Source: Candidatus Chlorobium masyuteum (GTDB taxonomy: Bacteria; Bacteroidota; Chlorobiia; Chlorobiales; Chlorobiaceae). From it: a DNA stretch of 64,000 nucleotides. The notes under the pieces are model-generated. The model saw only the letters and a list, made by a program, of their open reading frames with translations, was not told where the DNA came from and did no database searches. The stretch is from assembly GCF_011601315.1 (NCBI RefSeq), contig NZ_JAAORA010000008.1:1-64000 (forward strand), written 5' to 3'. The translations under genes were made by a program, and so were the position numbers. Position 1 is the first letter of the stretch. Each line of letters opens with the position of its first letter. This document shows positions 1-8,614 of the stretch, one piece after another.

Positions 1-2
1 GA

Positions 3-221
3 GCCGGTTCGAGCTCAAAGATCGGTGTCAGCGGATACGGACTGGCCTCAACCAATGGAGTGAGCGGAGCGGTTTCAGGAAGCACCATTACCACCCAGTT
101 GCGCGGTGTTACCGGCCAGACCCAGACCGTCGGGGATGTCAAGATGACCCTCAACTTCTCGAACACGACAGAGTCCGGTGCCCATGCAGGATCGTTCACG
201 ATTACCGCACAGACCATCTAA
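3..221 (+). CDS. C-terminal end of a Gly/Ser/Thr-rich surface or secreted protein (partial)
   Basis: The window opens inside a reading frame that ends with TAA at 219-221. The visible 72 residues are rich in Gly, Ser and Thr, low in charge, and alternate in a beta-strand-like pattern. They finish with a segment reading HAGSFTITAQTI. That ending resembles the last strand of DUF4402-type or fimbrial/autotransporter-like beta domains, but this is only a weak resemblance. The start and any signal peptide lie outside the window, so no function is assigned. A hairpin about 50 bases downstream closes the transcript. Confidence 0.6.
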   Translation, partial: AGSSSKIGVSGYGLASTNGVSGAVSGSTITTQLRGVTGQTQTVGDVKMTLNFSNTTESGAHAGSFTITAQTI

Positions 222-272
222 CACCTATGACCGTAAACGCTCCGGATCCATTATGAGAATCGGGGCAGTAAA

Positions 273-305
273 AAGGGGAGGCTAATGAAGTATCAGCCTT
301 CCCTT
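273..305. terminator. Rho-independent terminator between convergent genes
   Basis: An 11-bp stem (AAGGGGAGGCT at 273-283 with AGCCTTCCCTT at 295-305, one mismatch) encloses an 11-nt loop. The plus strand continues with a T-run to about 309, and the minus strand reads into a short T-run as well. It sits between the convergent surface-protein gene and the reductase gene and could serve both. Confidence 0.75.
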
Positions 306-357
306 TTTTGATTTGGACAAAAGTTCAGGAGAGCATTTGCTTAAGCAGTCAATACGC

Positions 358-1158
358 TCAGAACTCCTCGATGTAGAGCTCCCCCGGATCATTCGGATGG
401 TGCCGCCTGTAACCGTAGCCCTCCAGCCACTCTGAAACGTGAGCAACCATATCCGGCTTGCCGCTGACAAAAAAGTGTGTGCGGTCAGGATCGGGAGAGA
501 TGTTGTATTCGTTCTGCAGAATATCCTGTTTCAGCAACTCCTCAATCCATAACCGGTAACCATCCCAGCGCTCATCGGCATCGGTGAGTGTAGGCACATA
601 AAAAAAGTTGGCGAAGCTCTTTTCAAGGAAGGTCAGCTCACTGTAGTAGCCCAGATCCCACCGGTGCGCCGCGCCCTGAATCACCACCATCTTGCTCTCG
701 GGCCTTTCGATAATATGTGAACGTAGAAAGCTGATGTAGGGGGCAATGCCGGTTCCTGTCGCCACCATAACAATGTCGCTGCCGTCCGGGGTTTCGTCGA
801 GACGGAATATTCCGGTTATGGCTGTACCGACAAAAACCCGATCCCCTGTGTTGAGATTAAACAACCTTGAGGTCAACTGGCCGGACTTGACCTGTGATAT
901 ATAAAACTCAAGCTGGCTGGTCTCGGTTTTGGCAGAAGCAATGGAGTAAGGCCTCTTGATAAGTTTCTCTGCATCCGCAGGCACCACCTCTGGCTCCGAA
1001 TTGGAAGAGCGCTTCTCGAAGCCGTAAAGACCGAGCAGCATATTCTGACCGGCTTCAAACTCCTTTCGCGGCTCATCGGTATCAACCCGAAGAATCATAA
1101 GGTCCGGAGTAACCATAATTTTACCCGTAACCGTCGCATTGTATTCTGAACGTTCCAT
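358..1158 (-). CDS. fpr: Ferredoxin/flavodoxin-NADP(+) reductase, Fpr type
   Basis: 266 residues, the usual length of bacterial Fpr-type FAD reductases that exchange electrons between NADPH and ferredoxin or flavodoxin in the cytoplasm. The FAD-binding barrel carries RPYSIAS at residues 69-75. The NADP domain shows GTGIAPYISFLRS at 135-147 and FVSGKPDMV at about 230-238. The C-terminus ends in YIEEF. The better-known ferredoxin reductase of green sulfur bacteria is of the thioredoxin-reductase-like type, so this would be a second, different enzyme (family knowledge plus inference). The gene stands alone, convergent with the partial gene at the window edge. Possible alternatives are related flavoprotein reductases with other partners. 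Confidence 0.88.
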   Translation of the reverse strand: MERSEYNATVTGKIMVTPDLMILRVDTDEPRKEFEAGQNMLLGLYGFEKRSSNSEPEVVPADAEKLIKRPYSIASAKTETSQLEFYISQVKSGQLTSRLFNLNTGDRVFVGTAITGIFRLDETPDGSDIVMVATGTGIAPYISFLRSHIIERPESKMVVIQGAAHRWDLGYYSELTFLEKSFANFFYVPTLTDADERWDGYRLWIEELLKQDILQNEYNISPDPDRTHFFVSGKPDMVAHVSEWLEGYGYRRHHPNDPGELYIEEF

Positions 1159-1263
1159 GTACTCACCATCCTGATACTGATTGCAATAACTTCATTTCAC
1201 ACCTTCAATAAATAACATACAAGAGATAGCAACAGTTCACCCCGTTTCGCATCATATTGTTAT

Positions 1264-1322
1264 GGGCATCACGATTAATCTGTTCCGCGATTCGATCAAT
1301 TCGTCGGACGGTGCTCCAAATC
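1264..1322 (-). repeat. 140-bp dispersed repeat, copy A (truncated, inverted)
   Basis: About 59 bases match the right half of the dispersed element seen complete at 11168, 59358 and 61208, in reverse orientation. The shared core reads TTCCGCGATTCGAT followed by the GGCGGTGCT-like block. The left half and left terminal repeat are missing. It lies between fpr and the pentapeptide-repeat gene. Confidence 0.75.
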
Positions 1323-1345
1323 CCATCCCGGCGCCGACTTCATCG

Positions 1346-1377
1346 TGGGCTACCAATATTGCCCCTACAGGGCTTGA
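1346..1377 (+). repeat. Short palindromic repeat, copy 1
   Basis: GGGCTACCAATATTGCCCC followed by TACAGGGC resembles the short repeat at 29203, 31186 and 31267 (core GGGGGCTACCAAT, then a GCTCC/GGAGC-type palindrome). It directly follows the truncated copy A of the larger repeat family, as the copy at 29203 follows copy F. Confidence 0.55.
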
Positions 1378-1380
1378 CCT

Positions 1381-1953
1381 TCACTCAATAATGATATCAT
1401 ACCGGTCGAGCAGACCGATAACCTGGGGGAGGAGAAAGCGGGCTTTCTTCAGACGGTTGGTCTCGGGATCAATGGAGTAGTTAAAGGCCGAACGGAGGTC
1501 GGCATGCTCAAGATTGCTCTTAAGAAAGGTCGTGCGTAAAAGATCACACGCTTCAAAAATTGCTCCGGTGAGATCGGCTTCGGTGAAATCGGCTTCCTGA
1601 AGATCACAGTTTTTGAAACGGGTATTCTTCAGCTTTAACTGGCTGAAGAGTGCCAGTTTCAGCATGCACTCCTCAAAATCAAGCTGCAACAGAAACCCCT
1701 TGCACTCCGTGAACTGCACACCGAGCAGCTTGCAGCCCCTGAACTGCACATCCTGCAGCAGGCTGCTGCGCACTGTTGCCAGACTCAGATCACAGTTTTC
1801 AAACAGGCAGTTCCTGAAGGTAATTCCCGAAAGATCACCCCTGTTTCCGTAACACTTGATGAAGCGGCACTCTTCATATACCCCTTTCAGGAGCGGGTTT
1901 TCTGTGAGGGAGACTCGCTCAAAAACTCTGTTTTCAATCAGCTCTGTATGCAT
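1381..1953 (-). CDS. Pentapeptide-repeat protein
   Basis: 190 residues from the chosen ATG at 1953, which follows GGGAGAG with a 7-base spacer. An earlier in-frame start at 1986 would overlap the end of the upstream outer-membrane gene and is less likely. The protein consists of A(D/N)Lxx-type repeats, for example successive segments such as CDLQEADFTEADLTGAIFEA. These predict a right-handed quadrilateral beta-helix, as in Qnr/MfpA proteins. Qnr-type members mimic DNA and protect gyrase, but many family members have no known role. It follows the RND efflux operon within about 25 bases and is probably co-transcribed with it. A drug-protection role is a guess from that context. Confidence 0.82.
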   Translation of the reverse strand: MHTELIENRVFERVSLTENPLLKGVYEECRFIKCYGNRGDLSGITFRNCLFENCDLSLATVRSSLLQDVQFRGCKLLGVQFTECKGFLLQLDFEECMLKLALFSQLKLKNTRFKNCDLQEADFTEADLTGAIFEACDLLRTTFLKSNLEHADLRSAFNYSIDPETNRLKKARFLLPQVIGLLDRYDIIIE

Positions 1954-1976
1954 GGTGGATCTCTCCCTGTTATCCG

Positions 1977-3383
1977 CTATCGCCATCCGCCGCCGAGCGC
2001 ACGGTAGAGCTCTGACATGGCGGTAAGATGCTGACGCCTTACAGAGGCAAGGTCAAGCTCCGCCTGAAGGGCGCTGGTCTGGGCAACCATAACTTCAAGA
2101 TAGCTTGCCATTCCGCTCCGAAAAAGCATCCCTGCATTGGAAACCGCTTTATGCAGCGTTGCAACTCTCTCTGTAGCCATGCTCTCCTGTAGTTTCACCT
2201 TGTCGAGCTGAACCAGCGCATCCGAGACCTCTCCGACAGCCTTGAGCAGTGAAAGCTTGAACTCAAGCTCCGCCTGCTCCCGTTTTATTCTTGTCTGCTG
2301 ATAGCGTGCCTTCAATTGACCGCGCTGGAAAATCGGTTGCAACACGGCTCCCTGCACAACGCCGAAAATGGAACCCGGAACGGTAAACCACTGGCTTCTT
2401 TTGAACGCTTCAAGGCCACCGGTAGCGGTAAGCGTCAGCGAAGGGTAGAGCGAAGCTTCGGCCTCACCCATATCAGCATGGGCGGCCCTGACCGCCAGTT
2501 CAGCAGCACGAACATCCGGACGGTTCTGCAGAAGGGAGGAGGGGATTCCGGAGGGCAGCTCGTCAGCCACTTTGAGGGTAAAAAGCGCCTGATCACGCTG
2601 AATGGCTCCGGGCATCCGGCCGCAGAGGATGCTGAGCGCATTCTCCTGCGCACTGATTTTCTGCTCAATCTGGGGAAGTGATCCCGCTATCGACTGCCGT
2701 AACGCCTCCTGCTGCTGAACGGCAAGGGCCGTAACCTGACCGGCATCATACTGAAGCCCGATCATTTTCAGCGTGGTGTCGGCAATGGCAAGGTTTTTTC
2801 TGGAACTTTCAAGCTGCCGGTCAAGCATCAGCAGATTGTAATAACCTGAAGCAACGTCAGCCACCAATCGGGTACGAACGGCTTTTGCCGCCTCCCCTGT
2901 CTTCAGGTAACTGGCAAGGGCTGAGCTCTTTCTGCTGCGGATTTTTCCCCAGATATCAACCTCCCATGATGAGGTGCCGTAAGCACTGTAGTCATCAAGA
3001 TTTGTCTTTACACCGTTATCGGACGGATGCGTTCTGGTATTCTGGACACCGAGGTTCAGTGTCGGCAGAATGCCGAGACGTGCCGAACTGAGGGTTTGAC
3101 GGGCATAGTCAATATTTTTGAGCGCCACCTGCAGGTCAATATTGTTCACCATTGCGCTGTCAATGAGCAGACAAAGCGTTTTATCAGCAAAGAAACTCCG
3201 GTAGGGCAAGAGGGCGATAACCGAATCGGAGGCACTGCCCCCTGAACGCTCACCACTGCGATAAGCCCGGGGCATAGCCACTTCCGGCTTCCGGTAGCTT
3301 CCGGTAGTACTGCATGCCGTGATCCCGAAAGCGAGCAGCATCAGGATGCCTCTCCGTAAAATCCGTTCAACCTCTTTTCTCAT
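1977..3383 (-). CDS. Outer-membrane efflux lipoprotein of the RND system (NodT/OprM family)
   Basis: 468 residues from the ATG at 3383, which gives a clean lipoprotein signal ending GITAC. A GTG at 3422 that overlaps the stop of the pump gene would add 13 residues. The mature protein has the two tandem OEP repeats of TolC-like proteins, with the long helical stretches expected of a trimeric periplasmic tunnel. As third gene of the operon (fusion protein, pump, outer-membrane factor) it would form the exit duct of the pump. The overlap with the preceding gene indicates translational coupling. Confidence 0.88.
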   Translation of the reverse strand: MRKEVERILRRGILMLLAFGITACSTTGSYRKPEVAMPRAYRSGERSGGSASDSVIALLPYRSFFADKTLCLLIDSAMVNNIDLQVALKNIDYARQTLSSARLGILPTLNLGVQNTRTHPSDNGVKTNLDDYSAYGTSSWEVDIWGKIRSRKSSALASYLKTGEAAKAVRTRLVADVASGYYNLLMLDRQLESSRKNLAIADTTLKMIGLQYDAGQVTALAVQQQEALRQSIAGSLPQIEQKISAQENALSILCGRMPGAIQRDQALFTLKVADELPSGIPSSLLQNRPDVRAAELAVRAAHADMGEAEASLYPSLTLTATGGLEAFKRSQWFTVPGSIFGVVQGAVLQPIFQRGQLKARYQQTRIKREQAELEFKLSLLKAVGEVSDALVQLDKVKLQESMATERVATLHKAVSNAGMLFRSGMASYLEVMVAQTSALQAELDLASVRRQHLTAMSELYRALGGGWR

Positions 3384-3418
3384 AGAGAACCTGTTAATGA
3401 TGCTATCATTATGCGCCT

Positions 3419-6400
3419 TCACAACTGCACCGAGCCCTTTTTCTCCTCTCGCTCAACCTCGTCAAGCAGCTCCCCCGCCTCCACAATGGCTGCCGCAGGG
3501 CCGGTAATCCGCTCCTGAAGGTGCTGGAAGGTGACAAAAAGGACCGGTACAACAAGAATACCGAGTACCATACCCACAAACATACCGCCGATAGCCGCCG
3601 CGCCGATGGAGTGGTTTCCCTGGGCCGCAGGGCCGGTCACAAAGAGCAGCGGGAGAAGTCCGGCCACAAAGGCAAGTGAAGTCATAAGAATCGGCCGCAG
3701 CCTCGCTTTGGCACCCTCAATTGCCGCAGCGGAGAGTGAACTGCCGGCAACCCTGCGCTGCAGGGCGAACTCGACAATCAGAATGGCGTTCTTGGCCAGA
3801 AGACCGATCAGCATGATAACCGCCACCTGCACATAGATATTGTTCTCAACCCCGGCAAGCTTGATGCCGATAAATACCCCGAGCAGACCGGTCGGAATGG
3901 AGAACATCACCGCAAGAGGCAAAAGATAGCTCTCGTAGAGCGCGGCAAGAAGAAAGTAGACAAAAACGACGGAGAGCAAAAAGATAAAGAGCAGCCCGCC
4001 GGTTGATTCAAGCTCCTCACGGCTCTGTCCCTTCCAGTCATAGGTGTAACCTGCCGGAAGAGCGGTTTTGGAGAGCTCTTCAACGGCCTTGATGGCCTGG
4101 CCGGTACTGAAACCCGGCTTGACCATGGCGTTGACCGAAACTGCATTGAACATATTGAAGTGGTCAACCGATTCGGTGCCGTAGACCCGTTTCAGGGTGA
4201 TGAGTGACGAGACCGGTACCATACTGCCGCCGGAGCTCTTGACAAAAATGCCGTTCAGGGAGGCCGGTTCGGAGCGCTCCCCCGGTTCGGCCTGCATGAT
4301 CACCCGGTAGTACTTGCTGAACCGGTTGAAATCCGATGCCTGTGAGCTGCCAAAATAAACCTGCATGACGGAGAGAAGCTCCTTGACATTGACCCCGAGC
4401 TGGGCAGCCTTGACGTTATCCACCACAAGCTCAAACTGGGGGTTGGTTGCCTTGAAGGTGGTGAAGGCCGCGGCAATTTCAGGCCGTTTCATCAGCTCTC
4501 CGATAAAGCCCTGCGCCACACTGCCGAGTTTATCCAGCCCGCCGCCGCGACGATCCTGCACAACAAACTCAAGACCGCTGACGGTACTGAAACCCGGAAC
4601 GGTTGGCTGGGCAAGCGCAAAGAAGGAGCCCTCCCTTCCGGAAAGTTTTTTTGATATGGTGGCCAGGATTTTTTTGATGTTTCCATCCGGCCCGCGCTCC
4701 CCCGGCTCCTTGAGCTGCACAAAAAGCAGACCCGACGAGGGGGATGAACTTCTGGAAAGGATATTGATACCGGCCACCGATATCGCCTTTTCTATCGCAG
4801 GAATGGTAGCGAGGGTTGCCGATGCCCTGTCCATGACCGCCTGGGTTCGGGCAAATGATGCTCCGGGAGGAAGGGTGACGGAGACAATCACAAAACCGTT
4901 ATCCTCATCCGGAATGAATCCCGTCGGCGTCACCCTGAACATCACGAAAGAGAGCAGGACCAGCAGACCGAGAAAACCGAAGGTGAATCGCTTGTTTCGG
5001 ATCAGATAGACCAGTGCACCGAGATATTTGCGCTTCAGCACGTCAAATGCGGTGTTGAACGCGGTAAAAAAACGATGACCGTATGCACCGAATTTTTTCA
5101 GTTTTCCATGCCTCCCTTCTCCTTTCGCATCATGGAGATTGGTGAGAAACAGAGCGCAGAGAGCCGGGCTCAGGGTAAGGGCGTTGACCGCAGAAATCAG
5201 AATGGCAATGGCAAGCGTAAAGGCAAACTGGCGGTAGAAGACACCGGTCGAACCCTGCAGAAAGCCTACCGGCAGAAAGACCGAAGCCATCACCAGCGTA
5301 ATGGTGACAATAGCAGTGGTAATTTCGCGCATGGCTGAAACCGTGGCAACCTTGGCCGGATAGTTCTTCTGCTCCATTTTGGCATGGACCGCCTCAACCA
5401 CTACAATGGCATCATCAACCACAATACCGATAGCCAGTACAAGCCCGAACAGGGTCAGCACGTTGATGGAAAAACCGAAAAGGTTCATAAAGAAAAAGGT
5501 GCCGACAATGGCGACCGGAACGGCAATGGCAGGAATAATGGTGGATCGGAGATCCTGCAGAAAGAGAAAGACCACAAAAAAGACCAGCAGAAAGGCTTCA
5601 ACAAGCGTATGCTCAACCTGTACAATCGACTCGTCAACCACCTTTTTGGAGCTGAAGGGAATCGAATAGCTGATGCCGGCAGGCAGAGCGCCTGCGGCCT
5701 TTTCAAGCACCTTGCGAAGCCCGGTCTCAACCTTGTTGGCGTTTGAACCCGGAGCCTGATAGACCGCCATCACCACACCCGGTTGGCCGTTGGCCTTGGT
5801 ATTAACCGTATAGCGGTAGGCGCCGAACTCGATACGGGCGATATCACCGAGTTTGAGCAGCGATCCGTCGGGATTGGCGCGGATCACCATATCCTCATAA
5901 TCGCCGGGATAGGCATTCTTCCCCTTGTACTTCATCACATACTGCATCGCCTCACTGCTGTTCTCGCCGAAGGAGCCCGGAGCCGCCTCAAGGTTCTGGC
6001 TCTGGATTGCGGCTGCGACCTCCTGCGGCGTCACCTTGTATGCTGCCATCTGCTGCGGGCGCAGCCAGATACGCATGGCATAATCCATGTTGCCGTAAAC
6101 AGACACCTGCCCTACACCGGGCACGCGGGCCAGATCATCGACAATGTTGATCTTGGCATAGTTCTGCAGGAAGATCTGGTCATAGGCCTTTGAACTGCTT
6201 GAAAGCGTGATCAGCATGATCTGGCTGTTCTGACGCTTGACGGTCGATACGCCGATCTGGTTGACCTCTGCCGGGAGGCGGCTGGCCGCCTGGGCAACCC
6301 GGTTCTGAACATTGACCGCAGCCTGGTCGGGATTGGTGCCCTGCTTGAAAAAAACCGAAATGGAGAGCGATCCGTCATTGGCGGAGGTTGAGGTCATGTA

Positions 6401-6628
6401 GGTCATGTTTTCAACCCCGTTGATCGCCTCTTCAAGCGGCGGCGCAACCGAACGACCGACGGTTTCAGCACTTGCTCCGGGATAACTCGCACTCACCGAA
6501 ACACTCGGAGGAGCGATATCGGGAAAGCGGGTAATGGAGAGCTGGTTGATGCCGACAAGGCCGAGAATAACCAGAATGATGGATATGACGGTAGCAAGAA
6601 CCGGCCTTGATATAAAACGTTCAAACAT
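3419..6628 (-). CDS. RND multidrug efflux pump, HAE1 family (AcrB/MexB-like)
   Basis: 1069 residues, full length for the AcrB/MexB family of proton-driven inner-membrane exporters. The start MFERFISRPV is typical. Twelve membrane segments with two large periplasmic loops are visible. The paired Asp residues needed for proton relay lie in TM4 in the motif GIVVDDAIVVVEAVH near residue 405. The C-terminal half repeats the fold. It is the second gene of a three-gene operon with its membrane-fusion partner (6683) and outer-membrane channel (1977). Substrates cannot be told from sequence. HAE1 members usually export hydrophobic drugs, dyes or detergents. Confidence 0.95.
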   Translation of the reverse strand: MFERFISRPVLATVISIILVILGLVGINQLSITRFPDIAPPSVSVSASYPGASAETVGRSVAPPLEEAINGVENMTYMTSTSANDGSLSISVFFKQGTNPDQAAVNVQNRVAQAASRLPAEVNQIGVSTVKRQNSQIMLITLSSSSKAYDQIFLQNYAKINIVDDLARVPGVGQVSVYGNMDYAMRIWLRPQQMAAYKVTPQEVAAAIQSQNLEAAPGSFGENSSEAMQYVMKYKGKNAYPGDYEDMVIRANPDGSLLKLGDIARIEFGAYRYTVNTKANGQPGVVMAVYQAPGSNANKVETGLRKVLEKAAGALPAGISYSIPFSSKKVVDESIVQVEHTLVEAFLLVFFVVFLFLQDLRSTIIPAIAVPVAIVGTFFFMNLFGFSINVLTLFGLVLAIGIVVDDAIVVVEAVHAKMEQKNYPAKVATVSAMREITTAIVTITLVMASVFLPVGFLQGSTGVFYRQFAFTLAIAILISAVNALTLSPALCALFLTNLHDAKGEGRHGKLKKFGAYGHRFFTAFNTAFDVLKRKYLGALVYLIRNKRFTFGFLGLLVLLSFVMFRVTPTGFIPDEDNGFVIVSVTLPPGASFARTQAVMDRASATLATIPAIEKAISVAGINILSRSSSPSSGLLFVQLKEPGERGPDGNIKKILATISKKLSGREGSFFALAQPTVPGFSTVSGLEFVVQDRRGGGLDKLGSVAQGFIGELMKRPEIAAAFTTFKATNPQFELVVDNVKAAQLGVNVKELLSVMQVYFGSSQASDFNRFSKYYRVIMQAEPGERSEPASLNGIFVKSSGGSMVPVSSLITLKRVYGTESVDHFNMFNAVSVNAMVKPGFSTGQAIKAVEELSKTALPAGYTYDWKGQSREELESTGGLLFIFLLSVVFVYFLLAALYESYLLPLAVMFSIPTGLLGVFIGIKLAGVENNIYVQVAVIMLIGLLAKNAILIVEFALQRRVAGSSLSAAAIEGAKARLRPILMTSLAFVAGLLPLLFVTGPAAQGNHSIGAAAIGGMFVGMVLGILVVPVLFVTFQHLQERITGPAAAIVEAGELLDEVEREEKKGSVQL

Positions 6629-6682
6629 GAATAGTCTCTGGTTAGCGCCTTCAATCCGTTACGGAACTCATTTTTCCTCTCT

Positions 6683-7855
6683 TCACTGTTTTGCTGCCGC
6701 TGCCGCCGGAGCTGCGCTGAGCGGCTTTATCACCGTGCCATCCGGAAGTTTTTCAGTACCGGCAGTTACAATGCTATCTCCCGCTTTCAGACCGGAACCG
6801 ACGATATAGTTGTTGCCGCTCTTGCCTGTAACAGTAATCGACTGCTTTTTAACCCGGTTACCGCTGCCGACGAGAAAGACAAAAACCTTGTCCTGCAACT
6901 CAACCGTGGCCGCCTGCGGCACGAGCAGCACATTGCGATAGATCGACTCCAGAACAACCTTGCCGGTGTTTCCCGAGCGCAGCAGCCCGTCCGGATTCGG
7001 AAATACCGTCCGTATCCTGACCGAACCGGTTGCCTGGTCAAACTCGCCGCTGATGGTATCGACCGTTCCCTTTGAGCCGAAAAACGTGCCGTCCGCCATG
7101 ACCAGAGAGACCGGCGCCACCTGGCGGAGCTTCTCCTGTATGGTGCTGCCCGGATAGCGGTTGCGGAACTGCATAAAATCAATTTCACTCATGCTGAAAT
7201 AGGCATAAATCTCGCTGACGTCACTGAGCTGCGTCAGGGACTGGCTCTGATTTTTGGTAACCAGACTGCCCAGCCTGAAAGGAATTCTGCCAATGTAACC
7301 GCTTACCGGTGCTTTTACGGTGGAGTAATCCACATTGACCAGTGCAGAGCGGGCCGCAGCTCTTGCCTGCTCGACAGAGGCCTGGGCGGCCTGACGGTTT
7401 GCCCTGGCGGTTTTAAGCTGAATGTCCGAGACCACACTGTTCTTTACCAGCGGCACCAGTTTCTCCTCGTTGAGTTTTGCAACCACGAGTGAAGCTTCAG
7501 CGGCATGCTGGGATGCCAGTGCACTGTTGTACTGCTCACGATAGAGGCGGTCATCAATTTTAAAGAGAGGCTGACCCGCCTTCACCCATGCACCTTCATC
7601 AACATAGATCCTGCTGAGCGTGCCGTCAACCTGGGGACGGATCTCCACATTGACCTTTCCCTCAAGCAGGGAGGAGTATGAGGTGGTCACCGCGGCATCT
7701 CCGGGCGTAACCCTCATCACCGGAAGAGCCGGAGTTCCCTTCTGCTCGCCATCTTTGCCACCTTTTGACGGGCCGCATCCGGCAACGAGTAGCGGTATGG
7801 AGAAGGCGATAACGACCTGAAACCGGAAAAACCGCTGCATCACCCTGTTCTTCAT
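6683..7855 (-). CDS. RND efflux membrane-fusion lipoprotein (AcrA/MexA-like)
   Basis: 390 residues with a lipoprotein signal ending LLVAGC (Cys27). A biotinyl-lipoyl-like half motif (residues about 70-100), a coiled-coil hairpin rich in Ala, and a second lipoyl half (VDYSTVKAPVSGYIGRI, about 175-190) follow. Beta-barrel and membrane-proximal domains come next. The C-terminus is Ala-rich. It joins the pump at 3419 to the channel at 1977. As first gene of the operon it probably lies just behind the promoter, which would be in 7856-8055. No regulator gene is adjacent. Confidence 0.93.
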   Translation of the reverse strand: MKNRVMQRFFRFQVVIAFSIPLLVAGCGPSKGGKDGEQKGTPALPVMRVTPGDAAVTTSYSSLLEGKVNVEIRPQVDGTLSRIYVDEGAWVKAGQPLFKIDDRLYREQYNSALASQHAAEASLVVAKLNEEKLVPLVKNSVVSDIQLKTARANRQAAQASVEQARAAARSALVNVDYSTVKAPVSGYIGRIPFRLGSLVTKNQSQSLTQLSDVSEIYAYFSMSEIDFMQFRNRYPGSTIQEKLRQVAPVSLVMADGTFFGSKGTVDTISGEFDQATGSVRIRTVFPNPDGLLRSGNTGKVVLESIYRNVLLVPQAATVELQDKVFVFLVGSGNRVKKQSITVTGKSGNNYIVGSGLKAGDSIVTAGTEKLPDGTVIKPLSAAPAAAAAKQ

Positions 7856-8055
7856 AATATCCTGTTGTTAATCCACTGAAACATTAAAAAATCCTCTTGT
7901 ATGCACCGCCACTCCCGGCCTGCCGGGCAAAGATGCAACAATTTACAAGGATACCACTTACCCGCAAAAATTCAACATCATTTGCTGCAATGAGCAAGAA
8001 CGATAGAGAATATTTTACAAATTATGCCGCTCTCTCACGTTTCACGCCAGGATAT

Positions 8056-8532
8056 TCAGAGCTTCAGCGCGTTTGTCTCCCGTTCAAGCTCAAGCAGATG
8101 CCTTTTGAGCGCTACCCCTCCTCGATATCCGCTGAGAGCGCCGTTACTGCCGATGACCCGGTGACAGGGAATAAAAACCGGCAGAGGATTGCGATGATTG
8201 GCCATCCCGACTGCGCGGACAGCACGCGCATTTCCTGCGGCAATGGCGACCGCTCTGTAGGTGGAGGTCGTGCCGTATGCAAGAGCACTGAGCTCCCGCC
8301 AGACACGCTGCATAAATGGCGTGCCCGACGGGGCAAGGGGAAGTGAGAAGTGGCAGAGAGAGCCCTGAAGGTAGGCGTTCAGCTGCCGGAAGGCCTCCAC
8401 GGTCAGCTCCGTTTCACCGATTTCAGCATCTTCGGGAAGAGTATCCGCAGGAAAAAAAAGATTGGTGATAGCACCTTCACGCTCCGCAACGCCGATTCGG
8501 CCGATCGTGGTATTCTGAAAAGAGAGAATCAT
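8056..8532 (-). CDS. ogt: Methylated-DNA-[protein]-cysteine S-methyltransferase
   Basis: 158 residues from the ATG at 8532. The open frame extends upstream, but the extension overlaps the mscS gene and is not family-like. The enzyme removes alkyl groups from O6-alkylguanine by transferring them to its own cysteine (suicide repair). The active-site motif PCHRV holds Cys123 and is followed by SGYRGG. The N-terminal ribonuclease-like domain is short and poorly conserved, as is usual in Ogt. The gene lies just downstream of the MscS-type channel gene in the same direction. Confidence 0.92.
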   Translation of the reverse strand: MILSFQNTTIGRIGVAEREGAITNLFFPADTLPEDAEIGETELTVEAFRQLNAYLQGSLCHFSLPLAPSGTPFMQRVWRELSALAYGTTSTYRAVAIAAGNARAVRAVGMANHRNPLPVFIPCHRVIGSNGALSGYRGGVALKRHLLELERETNALKL

Positions 8533-8614
8533 GGTACTAAAACCTTTTCTGCAAGTTATGATAAAGAATACCAACAACAGCAGAGTGCAAAAAAACTCCT
8601 GATGAACCGCTCTA

